From Bacillus sp. SLBN-46 (lineage in GTDB: Bacteria > Bacillota > Bacilli > Bacillales > Cytobacillaceae): 64,000 nucleotides of DNA. Location of the stretch: NCBI RefSeq assembly GCF_031453555.1, contig NZ_JAVIZM010000001.1:2115001-2179000 (forward strand), given 5' to 3'. The notes under the pieces are model-generated. The model saw only the letters and a program-made list of their open reading frames with translations. It did no database searches and was not told where the DNA came from. The position numbers were made by a program, and so were the translations under genes. Positions 16,568-25,859 of the stretch are shown piece by piece (the first letter of the stretch is position 1; the number at the start of each line of letters is the position of its first letter).

Positions 16568-17872
16568 ATGTATTTTTATGGATCAACAGGAGTTAATAAA
16601 AGCGGAAATTTAGAAATAGGTGGAGTCGATGCCATTGAATTGGCTCAAGAATATGGTACTCCTTTATATGTATATGATGTTGCATTAATGCGAGAAAGAG
16701 CTCGAGGCTTTAAACGAACTTTTGAAGAACAAAATATGAAAGCTCAAGTGGCATATGCAAGTAAAGCATTTTCGACAGTTGCTATGATTCAGCTGGCAGA
16801 AGAGGAAGGTTTATCCCTTGATGTCGTTTCGGGTGGGGAGTTATATACCGCAATAGTTGCAGGATTCCCAGTCGAGAGAATTCATTTTCATGGGAATAAT
16901 AAAAGCCGGGAAGAACTGGAGATGGCGTTGGATCATCAAATTGGCTGTATTGTTGTAGATAATTTCCATGAAATCGAACTTTTAAAATCCATTTGCCAGG
17001 AGAAAAAAACGAAAGTTAATATTTTATTAAGAATAACCCCTGGGATTGAAGCGCATACCCATGATTATATTTTGACCGGGCAGGAGGATTCAAAATTCGG
17101 ATTTGATCTTCAAAATGGACAGGCGAAACAGGCGTTAGAAACAGCTCTTCATTTTGATTATTTTGATGTTCTCGGGCTACATTGCCACATTGGTTCGCAA
17201 ATCTTTGAAACAACAGGATTTTTACTTGCTGCAAAGAAAATTGTTGAAAAGATGGCAGAGTGGGAAAATGAACTTTCATTTAAAGCGAAAGTGTTAAACC
17301 TAGGAGGCGGTTTTGGGATCCGTTATACAAAAGAGGATGAGCCAATCCCACCTGCACAATATGTCAGTGAAATCATTAAAGAAGTAAAAAAATTGACAGA
17401 GCATTACTCTATGGAAATGCCTGAAATCTGGATTGAACCAGGGCGTTCACTTGTAGGAGATGCAGGAATCACCCTTTATAAAGTAGGCTCTTCAAAAGAG
17501 GTCCCAGGTGTGAGGAAATATTTAGCTGTTGATGGCGGCATGAGCGATAATATTCGACCGGCTCTTTATAGCGCAAAATACGAGGCCGTTCTTGCTAATA
17601 GACCCTTAGCAAAAACAAAGGAAACCGTCTCTATTGCTGGGAAATGCTGTGAGTCGGGTGATATGTTAATTTGGGACTTACCTCTTCCCGAAGCAGGGGA
17701 AGAAGATATTCTAGCTGTATTTTGTACGGGTGCCTATGGTTATTCCATGTCAAATAATTATAACCGTATTCCAAGGCCAGCTGTTGTTTTTGTTGAAAAC
17801 GGCAAAGCCACTCTTGTTGTTAAAAGAGAGACGTATGAAGATCTAGTGAGACATGATTTGCCATTAAAATAA
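16568..17872 (+). CDS. lysA: diaminopimelate decarboxylase
   Basis: 434-residue PLP enzyme converting meso-diaminopimelate to L-lysine, the last step of lysine synthesis. The PLP lysine is in VAYASKAFS near residue 50; HFHGNNKS, GLHCHIGSQIF, the glycine-rich NLGGGFGI phosphate loop and the substrate cysteine in KCCESGD are present. ATG 16568 is used; GTG 16556 is an in-frame alternative. Proximity to spoVA is conserved with B. subtilis. A bidirectional terminator follows. Confidence 0.95.
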   Translation: MYFYGSTGVNKSGNLEIGGVDAIELAQEYGTPLYVYDVALMRERARGFKRTFEEQNMKAQVAYASKAFSTVAMIQLAEEEGLSLDVVSGGELYTAIVAGFPVERIHFHGNNKSREELEMALDHQIGCIVVDNFHEIELLKSICQEKKTKVNILLRITPGIEAHTHDYILTGQEDSKFGFDLQNGQAKQALETALHFDYFDVLGLHCHIGSQIFETTGFLLAAKKIVEKMAEWENELSFKAKVLNLGGGFGIRYTKEDEPIPPAQYVSEIIKEVKKLTEHYSMEMPEIWIEPGRSLVGDAGITLYKVGSSKEVPGVRKYLAVDGGMSDNIRPALYSAKYEAVLANRPLAKTKETVSIAGKCCESGDMLIWDLPLPEAGEEDILAVFCTGAYGYSMSNNYNRIPRPAVVFVENGKATLVVKRETYEDLVRHDLPLK

Positions 17873-17876
17873 TGGA

Positions 17877-17904
17877 AAAGCTGCCATAGAAGTGGCAGCT
17901 TTAT
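17877..17904. terminator. bidirectional terminator between lysA and ypuA
   Basis: AAAGCTGCCA pairs perfectly with TGGCAGCTTT across a six-base loop, flanked by A on the left and T on the right. Confidence 0.82.
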
Positions 17905-17908
17905 TAAT

Positions 17909-18775
17909 TTATTTAGAGAAGATTGATTTAATAGCGTCGATTAACCAAATGAAGAATTGTTTAACCTTTTCTAAGAATCCTTGACCTTCATCGGATTCAA
18001 GAAATTTAGAAATCCTATCCTTTGCTTTATTCAGTTGGTCACTCACTTGGTTCCAGTCGATATCTAAATTCTTCAACTTATTAAACAAATCAATTAGACG
18101 TTGCATTTCCTCATCAGTAAGACTAACATTTAAATCCTTTGCAGCCTGATCAATGATTTTTCGTAATTCTTCATCATTTTGCGGCTTATTCTTGGCTATT
18201 TCTTCTTTTACTTTCGCGATTAATGCCGCAGCATTTTTCTCTCCGATCGAATCGCCAAGTTTGGCAGTTTCAACCATTTCCTGATTAGCTGCTTGCTTGA
18301 CCTCTTCTGGTATAGCTTTATCCGCCGAAATTTCATATGCTTTTATGATTCCAGTTAAGGCAGCTGTTCCAGAAACAGAAATAGGAGCTGTGATATAGAT
18401 GTTTGCATCCTTTACACCGGCAGTAATTAATGCATTCACATACATTTCATCTGTAACCCAATTGATATTATTGGTTTTAACTGTGATGCCAGACCCCTTA
18501 GGAGCAATGGTGATGGCAGAAGAAGAGATAGCCTTTGTTCCGATAAGAGACTTTGCTACATATTTCCCTAAATATTGGTGTTCTTCCTGATTGGACACAG
18601 TCACTATTTGTACATCCAGAGGGGCATCCATTTCTTTTAGAAGTTTATCCTTTTGATCTTTGGTAAGATTTTCACCTAAAGTGACAATCATATCCCCTTC
18701 AGCTAGATCTGCAAAGCTTCTGATCGGTTGAAAGAAAAGTAAAGTTACTAATAAAAGGGTGAAAAATTTTTTCAT
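17909..18775 (-). CDS. ypuA: YpuA-like secreted protein of unknown function (DUF1002)
   Basis: 288-residue protein of the DUF1002/YpuA family. A signal peptide covers about residues 1-22 (cleavage near SFA). The N-terminal half contains the conserved GDMIVTLGENLTKDQKDKLL and a block with ITAPISVSGTAALTGI; the C-terminal third is a helical, charged region with FLEKVKQFFIWLIDAIKSIF at the very end. B. subtilis ypuA lies in the same neighbourhood. No function is established. Start ATG follows AAGGAGGCAC on the minus strand. Confidence 0.82.
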   Translation of the reverse strand: MKKFFTLLLVTLLFFQPIRSFADLAEGDMIVTLGENLTKDQKDKLLKEMDAPLDVQIVTVSNQEEHQYLGKYVAKSLIGTKAISSSAITIAPKGSGITVKTNNINWVTDEMYVNALITAGVKDANIYITAPISVSGTAALTGIIKAYEISADKAIPEEVKQAANQEMVETAKLGDSIGEKNAAALIAKVKEEIAKNKPQNDEELRKIIDQAAKDLNVSLTDEEMQRLIDLFNKLKNLDIDWNQVSDQLNKAKDRISKFLESDEGQGFLEKVKQFFIWLIDAIKSIFSK

Positions 18776-18988
18776 TTTGTGCCTCCTTGAAATTTAAAGC
18801 AGTTTAATAAATATATGCTCTTTTATAATATAACCGAAACCCTTAATATAAACGAATAAATGTATTAAGAAGTTTCATAGTTTTAAAACTTTAGTGATAA
18901 TATGTAATATTTGTAAGAGGAAATAGATTATTTCTGTCATTTGGTGTAGAATGAGTGTCATGAATGAACTGTTTCGGAGGAAGCCTTT

Positions 18989-19081
18989 ATGAAAAGAAAT
19001 TGGGTGTTATTTAGTATACTAATTGGAGTTTCTGCCATTTGGGGAATAATCTACTGGCTATTTATTGGACCAAAGCAATAG
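18989..19081 (+). CDS. 30-residue single-pass membrane peptide
   Basis: Short gene with a strong site: GGAGG at 18976-18980, eight bases before ATG. The product begins MKRNWVLFS, has one hydrophobic segment over residues 5-26 and ends LFIGPKQ. A positive N-terminus and hydrophobic centre fit a small membrane protein. I do not recognise a family. It stands alone between the divergent ypuA and ribT. It could be a toxin-like or sporulation peptide, but nothing in the sequence decides this. Confidence 0.6.
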   Translation: MKRNWVLFSILIGVSAIWGIIYWLFIGPKQ

Positions 19082-19250
19082 GATTTAGTAATTTTTATCA
19101 TTGATGATTGCCCATTAATTATGTATGATGGTCATTAGTGAAACACTATAAATTTAATTACATATAATAAAATTAGGTTTATTAATGAGTTGTTTGGTAA
19201 AAATATACTATTGCTAAACCAAATTACCAATGGTTTATTTAATATAATGA

Positions 19251-19610
<360 letters not shown>

Positions 19611-19618
19611 AAAAACAT

Positions 19619-19650
19619 GGGGCTGACCCTTATAAGTCAGCCTCTTTTCT
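19619..19650. terminator. bidirectional terminator between ribT and ypuF
   Basis: GGGGCTGAC pairs with GTCAGCCTC around CCTTATAA, followed by TTTTCT. It overlaps the last codon of ypuF on the other strand. Confidence 0.72.
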
Positions 19651-20154
19651 CATTTTTAAAGATTGATTTCTTTCTTGAATCACATTTGTTCGATCACGTA
19701 ATTTATGGCGTTGAACGAGGTTAATATTGGTCAAATCACTATCTTTACCCCATTGAAATTTTAATTGATCACAAGTAGCAAAACATAGGTCCAATAAATG
19801 AGGATCACTAATTGGTATATTAAAACTTTTATATAATTGTTCTGACGTAATGAGGCTTAAACGTTCTTGTACAATTTGAAGCAGTTGCACATAGTCCAAT
19901 CCAAGTTTCTTTACACTATCTTCTTGTTTTTTTAGAATGGTTAAGGCCTTTTGTAATGTTCTTATTGCCCCTTTAAAGTTTTTTCTCCGGTGATGATAAG
20001 TGGAAACCGCCAATAAAATCAGACCTACCCAAATGGAATCTTTGTTTTTAGAGTCTGTCTTTTTCCAATATTCTTCTAGGACTTCGTGACACTCGAAATA
20101 ATCACGATCCCCATGAAAATGGATTAAAAATTGAATATACGCTCTAGGATACAA
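19630..20154 (-). CDS. ypuF: YpuF, DUF309 protein
   Basis: 174-residue DUF309 protein; the family motif HFHGDRDYFECHEVLEEYWK sits at residues 12-31 and is followed by a helical repeat. Function unknown. I chose TTG 20154 because AAGGGGGG lies just upstream on the minus strand and the length then agrees with the B. subtilis protein; ATG 20175 would add seven residues. In B. subtilis ypuF follows ribT; here it is inverted relative to ribT and scpA as encoded on the minus strand. Confidence 0.78.
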   Translation of the reverse strand: MYPRAYIQFLIHFHGDRDYFECHEVLEEYWKKTDSKNKDSIWVGLILLAVSTYHHRRKNFKGAIRTLQKALTILKKQEDSVKKLGLDYVQLLQIVQERLSLITSEQLYKSFNIPISDPHLLDLCFATCDQLKFQWGKDSDLTNINLVQRHKLRDRTNVIQERNQSLKMRKEADL

Positions 20155-20231
20155 GATATCCCCCCTTAACAACATACTATAGTAAGTTTATCACATTCAA
20201 AGATAGACCTTCTTAAAAATGAATCTGAAGC

Positions 20232-20267
20232 TAGAAAAAAGAAAAGGCCCGTCAAAAATGACGGGCC
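20232..20267 (-). terminator. intrinsic terminator of the yjcZ-like gene
   Basis: GGCCCGTCA and TGACGGGCC form a perfect nine-base stem with an AAAA loop; on the minus strand a U-rich tail follows. Confidence 0.85.
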
Positions 20268-20285
20268 AGTACCTCGGCTTATTTT

Positions 20286-20375
20286 TTAATAAACCCAGGA
20301 AGCACCAACAATAATTAACAAAATGAATAGAACGACGATTAATGCAAAACCAGTACCAAAGCCGCCATCAGACAT
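20286..20375 (-). CDS. YjcZ-family tiny sporulation membrane peptide
   Basis: 29-codon gene whose product starts MSDGGFGTGFALIVVLFIL and ends with GASWVY. This fits the YjcZ/tiny transmembrane family common in Bacillus: a glycine-rich start, one membrane helix over residues 9-25 and a short polar end. Members are sporulation-associated but of unknown function. AGGAGG lies just upstream on the minus strand and a strong terminator downstream. It sits between ypuF and scpA. Confidence 0.85.
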   Translation of the reverse strand: MSDGGFGTGFALIVVLFILLIIVGASWVY

Positions 20376-20583
20376 AATCAAATACCTCCTAAAATGTTTT
20401 TGTTCTTTTCCTTGTCATCATATGTAGGATATTTGTCCATTGTTTATGGGCAAACATCTATTTTGGATAGAAACAACGTAAGGTTGATTTTTCTATTGGA
20501 TAACACAAATGAATACTCTATACTATTATTAGTCGTAATGACGGGTAACGAATTTATCTTTATAGAATTTTGGTGAAATTTAA

Positions 20584-21339
20584 ATGCCATACCAGGTGAA
20601 AATTGATGCGTTTGAAGGGCCGTTGGATTTACTTCTCCATTTAATTAACCGGCTCGAGATTGATATATACGATATTCCGGTTGCTCAAATCACTGAGCAA
20701 TACCTTATGTATATTAAAACAATGACTGAACTTAAATTGGATGTAGCTAGTGAGTTTTTAGTTATGGCTGCAACCTTACTTGCCATTAAGAGTAAGATGC
20801 TTTTGCCTAAACATGAAGAGGCCTACGTAGACGCGGATCCAGACATGTCTTTCGAAGAGGATCCAAGAGACGAGTTGGTTGAAAGATTGATTGAATATCG
20901 GAAGTATAAAGAGGCAGCACAGGACCTTAAATCGATGGAAGAAGAACGAGGGCTTATGTTTACAAAGCCACCTAGTGACCTTTCTGACTTTGCAAAGGAA
21001 AAACACCCTGAAAGAACAGAATTAAATGTTTCTTTGTATGATATGTTAGCTGCATTTCAAAAATTATTACGTAGAAAAAAACTACAGCGTCCGATGGCAA
21101 CTAAAATTGCCAGACAAGAAATTTCTATTGAGACAAGAATGATAGAAATTATGGATGAATTAAAACAGCTAAAAGGAAGGAAAAACTTTAATGATTTGTT
21201 TCCCTATCCGGCTAAGGAACATATTGTAGTGACCTTTTTAGCAGTTTTAGAGCTGATTAAAAGAAAAGAGATCGACGTGGAACAGCAAGAAAATTTTGGT
21301 GAAATCTTTGTTGAAGCTGTTAAGGAAGGGGCATATTGA
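20584..21339 (+). CDS. scpA: segregation and condensation protein A
   Basis: 251-residue kleisin subunit of the SMC-ScpAB condensin that organises and segregates the chromosome; exactly the B. subtilis length. The N-terminal [24 protein letters not shown] region binds the SMC neck, and the C-terminal winged helix ([13 protein letters not shown]) binds the SMC head. The acidic middle part is typical. ATG 20584 has only a modest GGTGA site. scpB follows with one base between stop and start. Confidence 0.94.
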   Translation: MPYQVKIDAFEGPLDLLLHLINRLEIDIYDIPVAQITEQYLMYIKTMTELKLDVASEFLVMAATLLAIKSKMLLPKHEEAYVDADPDMSFEEDPRDELVERLIEYRKYKEAAQDLKSMEEERGLMFTKPPSDLSDFAKEKHPERTELNVSLYDMLAAFQKLLRRKKLQRPMATKIARQEISIETRMIEIMDELKQLKGRKNFNDLFPYPAKEHIVVTFLAVLELIKRKEIDVEQQENFGEIFVEAVKEGAY

Positions 21340-21340
21340 A

Positions 21341-21928
21341 GTGGAAATTATTAATTGGACAAGCATTGTTGAGAGCCTTTTGTTTGCAGCTGGAGATGAG
21401 GGGCTTTCGTTAAAACAATTAGCTGAAGTACTAGATGTGGATGAACTGAAAGCAAGTGAGATCCTTGAGGACTTAAAGAAAGAATACGAACAAAACAATA
21501 ATAGGGGAGTCATGATTGTCCAGTTGGCAGGGACCTATCAACTAGCTACAAAAAAGGAAAACGCAAATTATTTAAAAAAATTGGTGGATTCTCCACATAC
21601 CTCCACCTTATCACAGGCTGCGTTAGAAACATTGGCTATTGTTGCCTATAAACAACCAATTACTAGGGCAGAAATAGAAGAAATTCGAGGGGTGAAAACA
21701 GAAAGGCCCCTGCATACATTAATGTCAAAGGTTTTAATTAAAGAGGTTGGCCGTGCAGAGGGAGCAGGAAGAGCTTATTTATATGGCACGACGAAGGAAT
21801 TTCTTGATTATTTTGGGCTTAAAAGTCTTAAGGAACTTCCACAACTTCCGGAAAAAGTAGAGGATGAATACATCCAAGAGGAAGCCGATTTATTTTTCGA
21901 GAAATTTCAAGAAACGATTAACTCTTAA
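21341..21928 (+). CDS. scpB: segregation and condensation protein B
   Basis: 195-residue ScpB, the dimeric winged-helix partner of ScpA in condensin. Two winged-helix domains (about 1-80 and 85-160) are seen; [20 protein letters not shown] with IRGV is the family signature. GTG 21341 follows GGAAGGGG and gives the expected length. The gene starts one base after the scpA stop, so the pair is co-transcribed and probably coupled. Confidence 0.93.
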   Translation: MEIINWTSIVESLLFAAGDEGLSLKQLAEVLDVDELKASEILEDLKKEYEQNNNRGVMIVQLAGTYQLATKKENANYLKKLVDSPHTSTLSQAALETLAIVAYKQPITRAEIEEIRGVKTERPLHTLMSKVLIKEVGRAEGAGRAYLYGTTKEFLDYFGLKSLKELPQLPEKVEDEYIQEEADLFFEKFQETINS

Positions 21929-22038
21929 AATGGCTATCAAAATGGACCAATTTATGCTAAAATAAATATACGTTTTCAAAATGATTTATCAGTAATACTT
22001 GGTATTAACTGAGCATTTCAATAAGGGGCGGGATCATC

Positions 22039-22458
22039 TTGCAGATTAAAGAGTGTAAAGGTATTGAATTAGAAAAAGAAAAATCAAATACTTCTGAGGA
22101 TTTTTTTAACAGAAGTGAAGTAACCTTTATCGACAACGGGGAAGAAAAAACACTTCATGTTTTATACGTTAGGTATTTTGATGAGTTTCTCCAGGAATTG
22201 ACACCATTTAAACAGGACCCCATTTTGGTTCTAAATGAAAATGAGATATTTTTTAGGGATATCGTAGCACTGTGTTGCCTCATTAAGAATCCAGGTCTGC
22301 GAAGCAGGAAACGTCTATATATTAATTCAAAGAATGAATTTACTTCTTATTTTCAGGATATTAATTTTGAAAAATTACCTGAAGTTTTTCGTGCTCTTAA
22401 AGAAAAGAAGGGTTTCGAACTCCATTCACCACTTGAATTCATTTTGCAACCGCAATAA
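22039..22458 (+). CDS. hypothetical protein between scpB and ypuI
   Basis: 139-residue protein I do not recognise. It starts with TTG six bases after GGGGCGGG. No signal peptide or membrane segment is seen. It is mixed alpha/beta with a hydrophobic middle (FRDIVALCCLIKNPGL) and a basic turn RSRKRLYIN near 95. Codon use looks like that of neighbours. It lies 110 bases after scpB and 32 before ypuI, so it may be co-transcribed with ypuI. Confidence 0.65.
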   Translation: MQIKECKGIELEKEKSNTSEDFFNRSEVTFIDNGEEKTLHVLYVRYFDEFLQELTPFKQDPILVLNENEIFFRDIVALCCLIKNPGLRSRKRLYINSKNEFTSYFQDINFEKLPEVFRALKEKKGFELHSPLEFILQPQ

Positions 22459-22490
22459 AGATGGCTCGATGTTAAATTAGGGAGGTAACT

Positions 22491-22979
22491 ATGGGAAACT
22501 CGTTGGTAAAATCACAACTAAATGATGTGAAAGAATTTTTAAGTAAGTCAATTGTAACTTTAGAAAACTTTCTTAATGAAACAACCCTCTCACAAATGAA
22601 TGGAGAGAATGAAGAAGACCGTCAGTATAATAAATTAATTTTTTCAAGTTTAAGAAAGTTAATTGTCTATAGCGAGGAAAGTTTTGAAGCCTGCTCGATT
22701 ATTTTACAAAGCGAACCGTTTCAAAAAGCGGCTGCGGAAAAAACACTCTACAAAATCTACCACCAATGCATTGAAGAGTTTTTCTCACCGAAAAATGATG
22801 CATGGTACGAAGATAGTCGCTCTGCCTATACGGGCAGAAATTCGATTAAATTTTACCGTAGTGTATCTGAAAGCATCGTACAGCTAGTCAAAAGTTTAGA
22901 GGGTGACTTCCAGCGGGTAAGGGAAGAACTTGAGTACTACGAAACAGACTACAGAACAAAAATGATTCAATCAAAGTAA
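22491..22979 (+). CDS. ypuI: YpuI family protein (DUF3907)
   Basis: 162-residue, largely helical cytosolic protein fitting YpuI of B. subtilis, which lies between scpB and dacB there too. Recognisable parts are the N-terminal LNDVKEFLSKSIVTLENFLN and the central EEFFSPKNDAWYEDSRSAYTG followed by IKFYRSVSESI. Function unknown. ATG 22491 follows GGAGGT. A terminator follows. Confidence 0.78.
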   Translation: MGNSLVKSQLNDVKEFLSKSIVTLENFLNETTLSQMNGENEEDRQYNKLIFSSLRKLIVYSEESFEACSIILQSEPFQKAAAEKTLYKIYHQCIEEFFSPKNDAWYEDSRSAYTGRNSIKFYRSVSESIVQLVKSLEGDFQRVREELEYYETDYRTKMIQSK

Positions 22980-22989
22980 TAGGTAAATC

Positions 22990-23021
22990 AGGCTGGCCTC
23001 TCTAAGAGGACAGCCTTTTCC
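22990..23021 (+). terminator. intrinsic terminator after ypuI
   Basis: AGGCTG...CCTCT pairs with AGAGG...CAGCCT with one internal mismatch, followed by TTTTCC. Confidence 0.78.
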
Positions 23022-23095
23022 TATCATTTTTTTATCAACCACCTCATACCATTTAGGTAACTACATGACACCGCACGCAATTGTGGTAGTTAGAA

Positions 23096-23998
23096 ATGAG
23101 GGATATAGTGGATCGGTTTAGCAGATATGTAAGCGAATTGTTTAAATGGAACGAGCAAATGAAACATTTTCTCCAGTCAGAAAAGGTGGGGCAGGATTCT
23201 GAATTGTGGAATCAGCTGGATGCTTTTACTGAACTGATTGAAAGTACAAATCGCGAGTTGTCAAACGAAGAACTTCTTTCACTCCAAACGAAAGCAGAGA
23301 ATATCCATATACAATTGGAGGATTACTTCAAAAGAAAACAGGAAATGGGAAATATTTGGATAATCGAAAAAAAACTATCACCAGGTGGTCATACTCTACC
23401 TGAGCTACCCTACCCCTATAATGCATTAGAACCCTATATTTCTGAGGAGATTATGAAACTGCACCATGATAAGCACCATCGCTCATATGTAGATGGATTA
23501 AATCGAGCAGAACTCAATCTGAAAAAAGCCAGAGAGACTAACGATTATTCTTTGATTAAGCATTGGTCAAGAGAGCTAGCGTTTCATGGATCTGGACATT
23601 ATCTGCACACGATTTTTTGGAAAAATATGAGTCCGAATGGCGGTGGCAGCCCTCAAGGTATACTAAAGGAGGAGATTGATAGTTATTTTGGTAGCTTCTC
23701 CGCATTTAAAAAACAGTTCACCGAGGCTGCAAAGCAAGTTGAGGGAGTGGGCTGGGCCGTTTTGGTTTGGGCGCCGCGAGCGAGACATTTGGAAATACTA
23801 CAATCAGAGCGACATATGCTGTTAACACAGTGGGATACCATTCCTTTATTAGTGTTGGATGTATGGGAGCATGCCTATTACCTCCAATATAAAAACAACA
23901 GGGCTGAATACGTGGATAATTGGTGGAATATAGTGAATTGGCATGATGTGGAGATGAGGTTTGAAAAGGCAGCAGATATTAAATGGCCTGCGTTTTAA
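23096..23998 (+). CDS. Fe/Mn-family superoxide dismutase with N-terminal extension
   Basis: 300-residue protein whose C-terminal 200 residues are a Fe/Mn superoxide dismutase. Metal ligands are visible: His in LHHDKHHRSYVDG, His in ELAFHGSGHYLH, and Asp and His in DVWEHAYYLQYKN. Residues 1-95 are an extra helical domain, as in B. subtilis SodF. The gene sits alone between ypuI and dacB, flanked by terminators, whereas sodF lies elsewhere in B. subtilis. The metal and the role of the extension cannot be read from the sequence. The start site is weak; ATG 23096 is the best in frame. Confidence 0.86.
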   Translation: MRDIVDRFSRYVSELFKWNEQMKHFLQSEKVGQDSELWNQLDAFTELIESTNRELSNEELLSLQTKAENIHIQLEDYFKRKQEMGNIWIIEKKLSPGGHTLPELPYPYNALEPYISEEIMKLHHDKHHRSYVDGLNRAELNLKKARETNDYSLIKHWSRELAFHGSGHYLHTIFWKNMSPNGGGSPQGILKEEIDSYFGSFSAFKKQFTEAAKQVEGVGWAVLVWAPRARHLEILQSERHMLLTQWDTIPLLVLDVWEHAYYLQYKNNRAEYVDNWWNIVNWHDVEMRFEKAADIKWPAF

Positions 23999-24007
23999 TA
24001 GGGATTA

Positions 24008-24037
24008 AAAAGCATCCGGCATGGTCGGGTGCTTTTG
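24008..24037 (+). terminator. intrinsic terminator after the superoxide dismutase gene
   Basis: AAAAGCATCCG pairs with CGGGTGCTTTT (one G-U) across GCATGGT, with a short T tail. Confidence 0.78.
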
Positions 24038-24053
24038 CTTTGCTTAAAATTTA

Positions 24054-24081
24054 TCATATTCATCCTTGTCCTGCATAAACT
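24054..24081 (+). promoter_or_regulatory. sigma-E promoter of dacB-spmAB
   Basis: TCATATT, 13 bases, CATAAACT. The -35 matches KMATATT fully and the -10 matches CATACAMT at seven of eight. The B. subtilis dacB operon is a known sigma-E unit. Confidence 0.78.
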
Positions 24082-24130
24082 TGTACAAAGCTAAATAAGT
24101 AGAAGTATAGAAGGAGACGAGGTTGATCTA

Positions 24131-25273
24131 ATGAGAATGATTTTAAAACTAATTATCTTTTCCCTCTTGGTCTCACTGTTCGTTACAAACATTCCTCAGA
24201 AGGTGGAAGCATCCGTTTCCGTAAGTGCCGCAAGTGCTGTGCTGATTGAACAGAAAACTGGTCGAGTCCTTTTTGAAAAAGATGCACACACCAAAAGAAG
24301 AATTGCAAGTATAACTAAAATTATGACGGCAATTCTTGCGATTGAATCGGGAAAAATGAATCAATACGTAACCGTTAGTGAAAAAGCGACTCGTGCGGAG
24401 GGATCGTCCGTTTATTTAAAACCTGGAGAGAAAATTAAACTAAATGATTTAGTTTATGGATTGATGCTGCGATCAGGAAATGATACGGCTGTGGCTATTG
24501 CTGAATATGTAGGGGGCAGTGTAGATGGTTTTGCTTATTTAATGAATCAAAAGGCAAGGGAGATTGGGATGTATAATTCTCATTTCTCCAATCCACATGG
24601 TCTTGATGATCACGAAGATCATTATTCAACTGCCTATGATATGGCTATTCTGATGCGTTATGCTATGCAAAATAAAACCTTTGAAAAAATCTCAGGTACA
24701 AAAGTACATCGTGCCCCGAATCCAACGGAGAAATGGGATCGAGTTTGGAAAAACAAGAATCGTTTGCTCTCAAAATATAAGTTTTGCACCGGTGGGAAAA
24801 CCGGATATACAAAAAAAGCGAAAAGGACGCTGGTAACTACTGCGACTAAAGGGGACATGAAACTTATTGCTGTAACCTTAAATGGGCCTGATGATTGGAA
24901 TGATCATATTTCCATGTATGAAGGTGGATTTAAAGGGTTTGATATGGCAGAAGTGATACCTAAGGGAAAAGTAGAGATTGAAAATAATAAAGATTACAAG
25001 GACAAATTGTATGTGAAAAAGTCAATTGTCTACCCGGCAACAAGCGAGGAAATGAACTTATTTTCAGTTAAATATAAGTTAAATAAGTCTAAAAGTACCA
25101 AAAGTACAAAGAGTAAGGAACTGGTTGTTGGGAAGGCTGCCGTTTACTTAGATGGAAAAGTGGTACAAGAAACTCCGATCTATTATCAAAACACCGTCAA
25201 GAAAAAGAAAGGTTTGTTTGATTTTATAAAAGAAATATTTCTCATTGCTATTGGTGTGAATGCTCATGGTTAA
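24131..25273 (+). CDS. dacB: spore cortex D-alanyl-D-alanine carboxypeptidase DacB
   Basis: 380-residue penicillin-binding protein 5*, which trims stem peptides and lowers cross-linking in spore cortex. A signal peptide spans about 1-27 (cleavage near VEA). The catalytic triad motifs are SITK (near 63), SGN (near 120) and KTG (near 223). A C-terminal anchor region ends with FDFIKEIFLIAIGV. It overlaps spmA, and a sigma-E promoter lies upstream, so mother-cell expression is expected. Confidence 0.94.
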   Translation: MRMILKLIIFSLLVSLFVTNIPQKVEASVSVSAASAVLIEQKTGRVLFEKDAHTKRRIASITKIMTAILAIESGKMNQYVTVSEKATRAEGSSVYLKPGEKIKLNDLVYGLMLRSGNDTAVAIAEYVGGSVDGFAYLMNQKAREIGMYNSHFSNPHGLDDHEDHYSTAYDMAILMRYAMQNKTFEKISGTKVHRAPNPTEKWDRVWKNKNRLLSKYKFCTGGKTGYTKKAKRTLVTTATKGDMKLIAVTLNGPDDWNDHISMYEGGFKGFDMAEVIPKGKVEIENNKDYKDKLYVKKSIVYPATSEEMNLFSVKYKLNKSKSTKSTKSKELVVGKAAVYLDGKVVQETPIYYQNTVKKKKGLFDFIKEIFLIAIGVNAHG

Positions 25274-25853
25274 TTATGTTTGGGTGTTTATGACCGTTAT
25301 CGGGGTTGTCTTTGCATTATTCAATGGAACAATGGAGGCGGTCAACAAAGCTGTATTTGATGGTGCTAAAGAAGCGGTAACATTATGTATAGGACTGATC
25401 AGTGTCCTTGTTTTCTGGCTCGGAATGATGCGTATTGCTGAGGAGTCGGGTCTTCTAGAACGTCTCTCAAGGCTATTTCGTCCGCTTGTGAAAATTTTGT
25501 TTCCTGAGGTTCCTCCAAATCACCCAGCAATGGGATATATTTTGTCTAATATGATTTCTAATATGTTTGGATTAGGAAATGCTGCAACTCCACTGGGCAT
25601 TAAAGCAATGGAGGAATTAAAAAAATTAAATGGCGGAAAAAGTTCAGCAAGTCGGTCGATGGTTACTTTTTTAGCGATAAATACAGCCAGTATTACCATC
25701 ATTCCAACAACTGTAATTGCGATTCGAATAAACTATCATTCTGTATCCCCTACAGAAATTGTAGTCCCAACTATCATTGCAACTATTATATCGGCAATCG
25801 GTGCAATCCTCATTGATCGGTACTTTTATTACCGTAGAAGCCGAAAAGGATGA
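25266..25853 (+). CDS. spmA: spore maturation protein A
   Basis: 195-residue membrane protein of the nucleoside-recognition (Gate) family, needed with SpmB for spore core dehydration. About four hydrophobic segments are seen, with the conserved MGYILSNMISNMFGLGNAATPLG block. ATG 25266 gives MVNYVWVFM as in B. subtilis; ATG 25260 is two codons upstream. It overlaps the dacB end by eight bases and is followed by spmB after six bases. Confidence 0.92.
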   Translation: MVNYVWVFMTVIGVVFALFNGTMEAVNKAVFDGAKEAVTLCIGLISVLVFWLGMMRIAEESGLLERLSRLFRPLVKILFPEVPPNHPAMGYILSNMISNMFGLGNAATPLGIKAMEELKKLNGGKSSASRSMVTFLAINTASITIIPTTVIAIRINYHSVSPTEIVVPTIIATIISAIGAILIDRYFYYRRSRKG

Positions 25854-25859
25854 ACATGT

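Noticed and set aside
20394..20576. 60-codon open frame between the YjcZ-like gene and scpA
   Set aside because: No Shine-Dalgarno site, AT-rich aromatic composition, and it occupies the promoter region of scpA.
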